39,854 nt of DNA, from assembly GCA_028278145.1 (NCBI GenBank), contig JANQEV010000127.1, forward strand, positions 1-39,854, given 5' to 3'. The translations under genes and the position numbers were made by a program. The notes beneath the pieces are model-generated. The model searched no databases. It worked only from the letters and a program-made list of their open reading frames with translations, and was not told where the DNA came from. The DNA is from Chromatiales bacterium (GTDB lineage Bacteria > Pseudomonadota > Gammaproteobacteria > Chromatiales > Chromatiaceae). Of this stretch, positions 34,529-39,854 are shown piece after piece (positions within the stretch are counted from its first letter, which is position 1; the number at the start of each line of letters is the position of its first letter).

Positions 34529-35866
34529 CTATAAGATAAACCGGCTCAGATCCTCGTTGGAAGCAAGCTCAGCGATGTTGTTATCGACATAATCTGCATC
34601 TATTGTAACCTCTGTGCCCGGTAGCTCGGAGGCAGTGAAGGAGATTCCCTCCAGTAGACGTTCCATTACAGTATGCAGACGCCGGGCGCCAATATTTTCA
34701 GTGCTTTCGTTTACCTGCCAGGCGATCTCAGCCAGGCGTTGCACCCCGTCCTCGGTAAATTTTATATCCACGCTCTCCGTTGCCATCAAGGCCTGGTATT
34801 GATCGGTGAGCGAGGCATCCGGTTCGGCCAGGATACGTACAAAATCTTCGGTGGTGAGTGCGTCCAGTTCCACCCGGATCGGCAGACGTCCCTGTAGCTC
34901 CGGGATCAGGTCTGATGGTTTGGCCAGATGAAAGGCGCCGGAGGCGATGAAAAGGATATGGTCGGTCTTGACCATGCCCTGTTTGGTGGAAACAGTACAA
35001 CCCTCTACCAGTGGCAGCAGGTCACGCTGGACTCCTTCACGGGAGACATCGGGGCCGCCATACTCCGAACGGCTGGCTACCTTGTCCATCTCATCCAGAA
35101 ATACGATACCGTTCTGCTCCACCATCTCCAGGGCGTTTAGTTTCAGGTCCTCGTCATTGATGCGTTTGGCTGCCTCTTCGTCCTGTAGGATCTTCAAGGC
35201 CTCCTTAATACGTAGCTTGCGTTTGCGGGTATTCCCGCTGCCCATGTTCTGGAATATGCCCTGAAGTTGATTGGTCATCTCCTCCATGCCAGGAGGGGCC
35301 ATGATCTCCACTCCAAGGGAAACCCCTGAGACCTCGATCTCGATCTCCTTGTCATCCAGCTCTCCTTCGCGCAGTTTCTTGCGAAACTTCTGCCGGGTGC
35401 TGGAGCCTTCGGATTCCGGTGAACCATCTTTATCCCAACTGCTATTGGTAGGACCAGGTAACAGTGCGTCCAGCACGCGCTCTTCAGCCGCATCCGCAGC
35501 CTTGTCCTTCACCTTATCCAGCTCCTGCTCCCGTACCATCTTCATGGCGGAGTCAGCCAGATCACGGATTATTGATTCCACATCCCGGCCCACGTAACCC
35601 ACTTCGGTAAACTTGGTGGCCTCCACCTTGAGAAAGGGGGCATTGGCCAGCTTGGCCAGGCGCCGGGCAATCTCGGTCTTACCCACACCGGTGGGGCCGA
35701 TCATTAGGATATTCTTGGGGGTAATCTCGTTACGCAGTTCTTCCGGTACCCGGCTGCGACGCCAGCGGTTGCGCAGGGCTATGGCTACGGCACGTTTGGC
35801 CGAATCCTGGCCAATGATGTGTTTGTCCAGTTCGCGGACGATCTCTTGGGGGGTTATTTCAGACAT
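34529..35866 (-). CDS. hslU: ATP-dependent protease ATPase subunit HslU
   Basis: 445-residue AAA+ unfoldase that feeds substrates to HslV. N-terminal [20 protein letters not shown], Walker [10 protein letters not shown], pore motif GYVGRD, Walker [12 protein letters not shown], and an inserted I-domain rich in charged residues (about 110-230). The C-terminus ends SRFIL, matching the tail that docks into HslV. Follows hslV by 15 nt. Confidence 0.98.
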   Translation of the reverse strand: MSEITPQEIVRELDKHIIGQDSAKRAVAIALRNRWRRSRVPEELRNEITPKNILMIGPTGVGKTEIARRLAKLANAPFLKVEATKFTEVGYVGRDVESIIRDLADSAMKMVREQELDKVKDKAADAAEERVLDALLPGPTNSSWDKDGSPESEGSSTRQKFRKKLREGELDDKEIEIEVSGVSLGVEIMAPPGMEEMTNQLQGIFQNMGSGNTRKRKLRIKEALKILQDEEAAKRINDEDLKLNALEMVEQNGIVFLDEMDKVASRSEYGGPDVSREGVQRDLLPLVEGCTVSTKQGMVKTDHILFIASGAFHLAKPSDLIPELQGRLPIRVELDALTTEDFVRILAEPDASLTDQYQALMATESVDIKFTEDGVQRLAEIAWQVNESTENIGARRLHTVMERLLEGISFTASELPGTEVTIDADYVDNNIAELASNEDLSRFIL

Positions 35867-35881
35867 ATTATTCGCTGCTCA

Positions 35882-36433
35882 TTATTTGCCATTCTCGGCA
35901 TCAAGCTCTTCGATTCTCAAATTGTGGTTGGTGTAGACACAGATATCAGCAGCAATGGAGAGACCCTGTTCAACTATCTCCCGAGCCCCCATTTCGGTGT
36001 TATTCAGCAGGGCCTGGGCCGCGGCCTGGGCGAAGGGGCCACCAGAGCCGATGGCCATAAGGCTGTCTTCTGGCTCGATTACATCGCCGGTACCGGTAAT
36101 GATCAGGGATGTGTCTTTGTCCGCTACCACCAGCAGGGCCTCAAGGCGACGCAACATACGGTCGGTGCGCCAGTCCTTGGCCAATTCTACTGCGGAACGG
36201 GTGAGGTGGCCGTGGTGTTTCTCCAGCTTGGCCTCGAAACGTTCAAACAGGGTAAAGGCATCTGCAGTGGCCCCGGCAAAGCCGGCCAGTACCTGATCCT
36301 TATACAGACGCCGTACCTTACGGGCATTACCCTTCATCACGGTGTTGCCCATGGATACCTGGCCATCACCGCCAATGACAACCTTGCCATTGCGACGTAC
36401 CGAAAGGATGGTTGTGCCTCTGATTGTTTCCAC
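35882..36433 (-). CDS. hslV: ATP-dependent protease peptidase subunit HslV
   Basis: 183-residue threonine peptidase of the proteasome-like HslUV. The start is a GTG at 36433 with AAGGA 6 nt upstream. A short propeptide METIRG precedes Thr7 of [10 protein letters not shown], the expected active N-terminal Thr after processing. Other marks: [38 protein letters not shown] and [12 protein letters not shown] heat-shock-type promoter lies about 65-95 nt upstream. Confidence 0.98.
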   Translation of the reverse strand: METIRGTTILSVRRNGKVVIGGDGQVSMGNTVMKGNARKVRRLYKDQVLAGFAGATADAFTLFERFEAKLEKHHGHLTRSAVELAKDWRTDRMLRRLEALLVVADKDTSLIITGTGDVIEPEDSLMAIGSGGPFAQAAAQALLNNTEMGAREIVEQGLSIAADICVYTNHNLRIEELDAENGK

Positions 36434-36499
36434 GCTAAGTCCTTGATTTATGTAAACCGGGGATTGTACATGATTTTACTAATCCACAGGGAAGTTAGT

Positions 36500-36528
36500 A
36501 AATGAGGGTGCCAACGGTCGTTTTCAAC
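36500..36528 (-). promoter_or_regulatory. Sigma-32 (heat-shock) promoter candidate for hslVU
   Basis: On the minus strand GTTGAAA (36522-36528), a 14-bp spacer and CCTCATTT (36500-36507), against the sigma-32 consensus CTTGAAA-N11-16-CCCCATNT: one mismatch in each element. It sits 67 nt before the hslV GTG. A 7-bp inverted repeat (CCACAGG 36484-36490, CCTGTGG 36528-36534) flanks it. Confidence 0.65.
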
Positions 36529-36587
36529 CTGTGGGCAGAATTGAGATATGTACAATCTCTGTATACTGCACTGCAGGCTGGAGGCAG

Positions 36588-37136
36588 CTAGGTAAAGAGC
36601 TGCAGCAGGTCCTCACAGCCTTGGCTTTGGGTGCTGAAGTCTATGAAGTTTAGTCCATACTTGTTCGCTTCAGCCCTAATCTGAGTACTCTGCTTCTCGA
36701 TCTTATCTTGAATAAAAGCTGTGGCCTCAGGTTTGGGCCTCATCGCAAGCCAATGGGTTCCGTTATCAGCAATGGTCTGCAGTCGCTCTTCGGCGTTCGC
36801 ATTGGGATATCCACAGTAGATTGGAAAGTAGTTACGGCCATATTGATCGAGGAGTTCAGCAGAGATGGCTGGTTGTATCCAAACACCCTCCACAATGCAT
36901 CTGGTCTTAGTCGTAAGCATCTCTTCGATAAATGTACGGGCTAAGATCCTGGTAAAATCTCCCTGCTCTTCGCTGGTGTCTGCATGTTTCTCTACTTGAT
37001 GTAGAATCTTGTCTAGGTCAAAAACTGGGCGCCCCGTCTGTGTCGAAAGCATTTCAGCTGCGGTTGACTTGCCTGCAGCACTTGCCCCCCCTATGTAGAT
37101 CACTCTAGCGTCATTAGGATTGTGGTGTATTCCCAT
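36588..37136 (-). CDS. P-loop NTPase, putative small-molecule kinase
   Basis: 182 residues with a Walker A GGASAAGKST at 16-25, in the AAA_33/adenylate-kinase-like style, and VFDLDK and CIVEGVWIQP segments where such kinases place their acceptor and Walker B-like residues. No lid or substrate signature is decisive. The C-terminus (ANKYGLNFIDFST) is typical of nucleoside- or toxin-like kinases. It is isolated: the upstream gene is about 100 bp away and hslV follows at about 150 bp. It is probably chromosomal rather than a cassette, since no attC follows it. Confidence 0.75.
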   Translation of the reverse strand: MGIHHNPNDARVIYIGGASAAGKSTAAEMLSTQTGRPVFDLDKILHQVEKHADTSEEQGDFTRILARTFIEEMLTTKTRCIVEGVWIQPAISAELLDQYGRNYFPIYCGYPNANAEERLQTIADNGTHWLAMRPKPEATAFIQDKIEKQSTQIRAEANKYGLNFIDFSTQSQGCEDLLQLFT

Positions 37137-37240
37137 TTGCTATTGGCCGCGAAGATGAAGGTCAGGTGGTAATAAGGAGTGAGAGCTTTTGATCATAGTC
37201 TTAGTAACAGTAAATCAATGCAGCTGTTCCTGAGCCGAGA

Positions 37241-37432
37241 TTATTCATCCTCGTGTGAGACCAGCACATAAGGTACTTCGTCTTGCTCAATTGTCACATC
37301 GAAAATAATTGGTCGGCAGCAGACCTGGCAGTCCTCAATATAGTTTTGTTGTGGAACAGAGCAGTCGATCAACACCTCAATCATCTCTCCGCAATAGGGG
37401 CATTGGACTGTACTGGTGTCAATTGTGTTCAT
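37241..37432 (-). CDS. CPXCG-motif cysteine-rich protein
   Basis: 63 residues with two zinc-knuckle-like pairs: CPYCGE (Cys11, Cys14) and CQVCCRP (Cys35, Cys38, Cys39), plus Cys24. This small family is widespread in gammaproteobacteria and probably binds zinc; no function is known. It marks the end of ordinary chromosomal sequence before the cassette region; the response-regulator remnant begins 16 bp upstream of it. Confidence 0.9.
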   Translation of the reverse strand: MNTIDTSTVQCPYCGEMIEVLIDCSVPQQNYIEDCQVCCRPIIFDVTIEQDEVPYVLVSHEDE

Positions 37433-37448
37433 GTGGCTTAGACATCAA

Positions 37449-37526
37449 TTATTGATAATCTAAAGCATGCTTACGCATGAATTCATCTAGTGCTATTTGT
37501 TCATCATCGACATAAATGACTTTCAT
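37449..37526 (-). pseudogene. Response-regulator N-terminal remnant
   Basis: A 25-codon frame, MKVIYVDDEQIALDEFMRKH then ALDYQ and stop. The beginning matches the first strand and acidic pocket (VDDE) of receiver domains, particularly the LytTR type. Nothing of the rest of the domain follows. It begins about 30 nt after the last attC-like core, so it may be the broken end of a further cassette or of the chromosomal flank. Confidence 0.4.
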
Positions 37527-37556
37527 CAGCTGTATACCTTTTGCACATGACTTTTT

Positions 37557-37607
37557 TGCTAACGGGCACCGTTTTGAGAAGTCCATGACTCAGGCGACGT
37601 GTCATGC
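37557..37607 (-). repeat. Degenerate attC-like site (relic)
   Basis: Minus strand: GCATGAC in place of an R'' core, then ACGTCGCCTGA, resembling the start of the intact sites (TAACAAGTCGCCTCA). An internal inverted repeat CATGAC/GTCATG is present, and the element ends in CGTTAGCA in place of R'. It is entirely read through by the upstream gene, whose stop lies in the GTTAG. Confidence 0.4.
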
Positions 37608-38284
37608 AATGAGGATAAGTAAAAAAATATACTTTCTGCAAATGGTGTCCATATGCCTAACTTTATTCCGATCTTTCTCAAACCAGTTCCCGTCCACTCA
37701 TTACAGGTATTGTAAATATTATACGAACCCTTTGCCTCATAGAATGCGTCATTGTCCCAATATCCCTGATTTTCAATTAGAATTCTTTGATTATTAGAGT
37801 CAGTTTGAAATGAATTAAGAATATATCTGGCAAGCTTCGTGTACTGCGATGAGGATATAAATATCCTCCTTCCGTTCTCGCTATATTTGGGCTTTTTGAT
37901 GTAAGTTACATGCATAGCCGAACTGCCCATCATAAATAGTGCATTAAAGGCAGTGCTGATTTTTAACTCCGACCAAGTTGGGGTCTCTAAATAGAAGCCC
38001 TTATCCCCCCACCCAAACGCAATATGAGTTACAGATGAATGGACTTTTCTGAAGTGGGAAAATGGAAAATACTCTCTCCAGTCAATATCCTCTGATTTTA
38101 TCGGCAAAATGTAATCCGTATGAACTCCATTTGACCATATAGTAATTTCTACTCCATCATTCAGTACTAAAGCATCTCGATTTACTGGAAAAACAGTTAA
38201 TAAGACAGCAACTAGTAAATAAATGACTGGAAGTGAGAGAAGAAACAAAACCACCTTAGTAATATTTCTTGTCAGATGTCGCAT
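37559..38284 (-). CDS. DUF2459 / TIGR02117 family membrane protein (cassette gene)
   Basis: 241 residues from the ATG at 38284 (a TTG five codons upstream is possible). One N-terminal membrane helix (about 7-30), then the family core: NGVHTDYILP, IAFGWGDKGFYLETPTWSEL, MHVTYI and NTCNEWTGTGLRKIGI. The conserved Cys/His resemble a papain-like arrangement, but function is unknown. The last 18 residues (SSLHDTSPESWTSQNGAR) are encoded by a decayed attC-like site, so the original stop was probably lost. AT-rich codon use. It follows the attC with the mutated R' core. Confidence 0.8.
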   Translation of the reverse strand: MRHLTRNITKVVLFLLSLPVIYLLVAVLLTVFPVNRDALVLNDGVEITIWSNGVHTDYILPIKSEDIDWREYFPFSHFRKVHSSVTHIAFGWGDKGFYLETPTWSELKISTAFNALFMMGSSAMHVTYIKKPKYSENGRRIFISSSQYTKLARYILNSFQTDSNNQRILIENQGYWDNDAFYEAKGSYNIYNTCNEWTGTGLRKIGIKLGIWTPFAESIFFYLSSLHDTSPESWTSQNGAR

Positions 38285-38295
38285 ACTTATTGATT

Positions 38296-38358
38296 GCAAA
38301 ATGTTTTAGCTAAGGTGGGTCGCTCTACGTAATCCCTAACGTAAGCGACTTGTTATAC
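38296..38358 (-). repeat. attC site 3, R' core mutated
   Basis: 63 bp. Minus strand: R'' GTATAAC, then AAGTCGCTTACG. The central stem GTCGCT-TACG pairs with CGTAGAGCGAC (one bulge), followed by GCTAAAAC. Where site 1 has GTTACAG this site has ATTTTGC, so the crossover GTT is lost. The preceding gene stops inside R'' (GTA TAA C). Confidence 0.75.
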
Positions 38359-38733
38359 GCCATTTGTCTTTGTTATTACCTCATTATCTGAAAGTGCACT
38401 TCCTACCCACACTATAGACTTTCTTGCTCCTGCGCCTGCAGCCAATTCCATAAGCGTTCTTTCTTCAACTTGAGACAAACCATTCTCTGTTTTTTCCATT
38501 GGATGTATCACCACAATTGGACTTGTAGCGAACCATCTATCCTTGTGTAGTTCTTGCATTCCCTTTCTTAGAGTTTCATCTGCTTCAATAAATTGGCCTA
38601 CCAGCAAGCGTGTTGTTGTAAATTCACTTGGAGAAATCACAGATACTGTTTTACCAGATTCGATATGGCGAAGCTCAAACCGGTTTTTAAAGACCTTTAT
38701 ATAAACAGTATTTGCAACTAATTTACTAAACAT
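38353..38733 (-). CDS. Small MreB-like (actin-fold fragment) cassette protein
   Basis: 126 residues, soluble. The C-terminal half, PIVVIHPME...LSQVEERTLMELAAGAGARK then IVWVG, parallels the phosphate-2 region of MreB (VxVCVP...TxVERRAI.ESA.GAGAR.V.LI.EP). The N-terminal half (VYIKVFKNRFELRHIESGK) resembles the first actin-like strands. The rest of the actin fold is missing, so it cannot be a full filament-former. The ATG at 38733 is 5 nt after the R' core of site 2. The stop lies in R'' of site 3: a complete cassette. Confidence 0.65.
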   Translation of the reverse strand: MFSKLVANTVYIKVFKNRFELRHIESGKTVSVISPSEFTTTRLLVGQFIEADETLRKGMQELHKDRWFATSPIVVIHPMEKTENGLSQVEERTLMELAAGAGARKSIVWVGSALSDNEVITKTNGV

Positions 38734-38738
38734 TTAAT

Positions 38739-38828
38739 GCGTAACGTTCTAGGTAAGGAGCAGCTGGCGAAGCCAGACGTCCCGCGCAGGGCCGAGTGCC
38801 CTGAGTATAGTTGACCGGCTTGTTAGCT
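38739..38828 (-). repeat. attC site 2
   Basis: 90 bp. Minus strand: R'' AGCTAAC, then AAGCCGGTCAAC. Internal hairpins GGGC...GCCC and CTGGC-TTC-GCCAG follow, then R' with AACGTTACGC (GTTACGC). The upstream reading frame stops 6 bp before R''. Confidence 0.8.
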
Positions 38829-38834
38829 TTTCAA

Positions 38835-39255
38835 TCACCTTGATACACCGAACTCAGACATTATCACTGGTGAAAACAACATGGCGACTATGATACCTGT
38901 TGAAATAAGGCTTAGATCACTGAATAAGCCAGCCCATGGGGCCAATACAAGTGGGCCCATAAATGGAATGCCTGCTAATGTAATTACTGTTAGGCCTAGA
39001 AACAACAAGCGTGCCCAGTTTTTGAAGAGCCATAACCCAACTAAATTGATTGGCATTATGACCAACAAAAAAAACGCCAAACAAGCCCAAGGCCAATTCA
39101 ATGCCTGCTGGTTCTGCTTTTTCAATTCTCTCTTGATAGGCTGCTAGTTCAATTGGGAGTTGTTCTAGTCCCATTATCGAAATTGCCATACTCAATAATG
39201 CTGATAAAACACTAAACATAAGAATAAATCTAAATACTAGACGATGATTATCCAT
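38835..39255 (-). pseudogene. Frameshifted small membrane protein (cassette gene)
   Basis: Two overlapping frames make one protein. Frame 1 (from the ATG at 39255: MDNHRLVFRFILMFSVLSAL to Gly60) is followed by continuing membrane sequence only in the next frame (LLVIMPINLVGLWLFKNWAR to the stop at 38835). The switch falls at eight T on the minus strand (39067-39074). With seven T the frame would be continuous and give 139 residues with about four membrane helices. This is a decay mutation, a slippery or phase-variable tract, or a sequencing error. A Shine-Dalgarno-like AGGG precedes the ATG. No named family is recognised. Confidence 0.75.
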
Positions 39256-39282
39256 TTTTATTCCCTATCACAAACTGTCGTC

Positions 39283-39346
39283 CTGTAACGTTTTAGCCCA
39301 GCGGCAGCCAGCGAAGCTGGCTGTCGGATGAGGCGACTTGTTATAT
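39283..39346 (-). repeat. attC site 1
   Basis: 64 bp. Minus strand: R'' ATATAAC, then AAGTCGCCTCA. The perfect hairpin CAGCCAGC-TTC-GCTGGCTG follows, then TGGGCTAAAAC and R' GTTACAG. The arms GCC(T)CA/TGGGC pair with one extrahelical base, a hallmark of attC folding. It starts 4 nt after the stop of the gene to its right. Confidence 0.85.
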
Positions 39347-39349
39347 TTT

Positions 39350-39847
39350 TCACTTTATTTCAAATACTATTTCGTTACTTACTAGTTGAACCAAGGACAA
39401 AGCTTTACCCCCTGGATAATTACCAAGTTTCTTTGCGTTATAGATTAATTTTAAAGAATACGTTCCTTCTTTTAATTTTGATAATAAATAATCCTTTCCA
39501 GGAATAATTGTTAGTTCTTCAGTATATTTAGTGACTTTCAAGGCGTCTAATTTATGAGGCACCTTTGGTAACATTTGTTGGTGTGGCATAAAGAATACTT
39601 TTTCACCACTTTTGTGATTATGACATTCAATATATAAGCCCCGATTTAAGATTGGATATATAGTTTTCCCAGATAGCCAGTGATAAATAACTGTTGGTTG
39701 ATCAAATACCATTTCAATATTTAGCGCCACCTTATTATTAGTGGGTGGCGAGGATAATTTGATACTAAATTCATCTGCGTACGCCTTTTGAAATAAGACA
39801 AAAAGGAGTAGTGGAATTAATATTGATTTAATCTTTGCAAAATCCAT
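39350..39847 (-). CDS. Exported protein of unknown function (cassette gene)
   Basis: 165 residues, complete; the ATG lies 7 nt from the right edge. It has a signal peptide (about 1-24, cleavage after AYA) and then an all-beta-looking mature domain (VALNIEMVFDQPTVIYHW, GTYSLKLIYNAKKLG). Two regularly spaced Tyr/His/Cys patches are present (YIECHNHKSG, MPHQQM). No known family is recognised. AT-rich codon use unlike the chromosomal genes. The stop is 4 nt before attC site 1, which makes it a cassette; its own upstream boundary is outside the window. Confidence 0.75.
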   Translation of the reverse strand: MDFAKIKSILIPLLLFVLFQKAYADEFSIKLSSPPTNNKVALNIEMVFDQPTVIYHWLSGKTIYPILNRGLYIECHNHKSGEKVFFMPHQQMLPKVPHKLDALKVTKYTEELTIIPGKDYLLSKLKEGTYSLKLIYNAKKLGNYPGGKALSLVQLVSNEIVFEIK

Positions 39848-39854
39848 TTTTAAA

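Larger units (their letters stand above)
37557..39854 (-). mobile_element. Integron gene-cassette array (distal end; no integrase in window)
   Basis: Four small genes, all on the minus strand, AT-rich compared with the rest of the window. Each is followed within a few nt by an attC-like element whose R'' core overlaps or abuts the stop codon. The next gene starts shortly after the R' core. The repeating order gene-attC-gene-attC is diagnostic of integron cassettes. Reading direction is right to left, so attI and intI would be beyond the right edge if present; otherwise this is an integrase-less attC cluster (CALIN). Sites lose core quality toward the left (distal) end. Confidence 0.85.

Noticed and set aside
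36588-37432. P-loop kinase and CPXCG genes as further integron cassettes
   Set aside because: No attC-like core or hairpin follows either gene, and the CPXCG family is ordinary chromosomal content.
1-39854. CRISPR arrays, tRNA or rRNA genes, prophage or transposase genes
   Set aside because: None was recognised on either strand; the only repeats found are the short tandem, REP, CTTTGCGT and attC elements listed.

Overview
The window is chromosomal DNA of a gammaproteobacterium. The gene orders are typical of that class: glyQ-glyS; glnA-(DUF4124)-ntrB-ntrC; yibN-secB-gpsA opposite gpmI-envC-ctpA-yibQ; and hslV-hslU-DUF971-ubiE-ubiJ-ubiB. Several genes suggest sulfur metabolism (an SQR-like flavoprotein, a TusA-type sulfur carrier next to a PP-loop enzyme, a membrane rhodanese, and an ArsR protein with SqrR-like cysteines). 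This fits a sulfur-oxidising lineage, but I cannot name the species.

Layout. 1-2.9 kb: glyS (cut by the left edge) and glyQ, minus strand. 3.0-5.6 kb: an exported Met-rich protein with an Ala/Pro tail, an SQR-like flavoprotein and a PilZ protein, minus strand. 5.9-8.7 kb: a small His/Tyr-rich lipoprotein, then an overlapping PP-loop ATPase / TusA / cation-efflux operon. 8.7-14.3 kb: a nitrogen-regulation block with two NtrC-type sites 30 bp apart, a sigma-54 promoter candidate, glnA, a terminator, a DUF4124 protein, another near-perfect NtrC site, then ntrB and ntrC. 14.4-15.9 kb: a PEP-CTERM-type exported protein, a small conserved protein and a paired REP element. 15.9-19.5 kb: endonuclease V, a TlpA-like thioredoxin, a cNMP/HDOD protein and a class 1B dihydroorotate dehydrogenase. 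19.5-22.5 kb: trmL, gpsA, secB, the rhodanese and the ArsR regulator with a palindromic operator. 22.9-28.3 kb: gpmI, envC, ctpA, yibQ and a DJ-1 protein. 28.4-31.0 kb: a heme-c/HAMP sensor, a PATAN-like protein and a RIO-like kinase. 31.0-36.4 kb: ubiquinone genes and the HslUV protease with a sigma-32-like promoter. 36.6-37.4 kb: a P-loop kinase and a CPXCG protein.

37.45-39.85 kb is the most unusual part. It is an AT-rich run of small minus-strand genes, each followed by a 60-90 bp attC-like site. It reads as the distal end of an integron gene-cassette array. No integrase is in the window; the attC orientation places one, if it exists, beyond the right edge. The cassettes carry a signal-peptide protein, a small membrane protein broken at a homopolymer, an MreB-like fragment and a DUF2459/TIGR02117 protein. 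The last attC is degenerate and has been absorbed into a reading frame, and a 25-codon response-regulator remnant follows it.

No tRNA, rRNA, CRISPR array or transposase was seen. Promoter and operator calls are by-eye motif matches.
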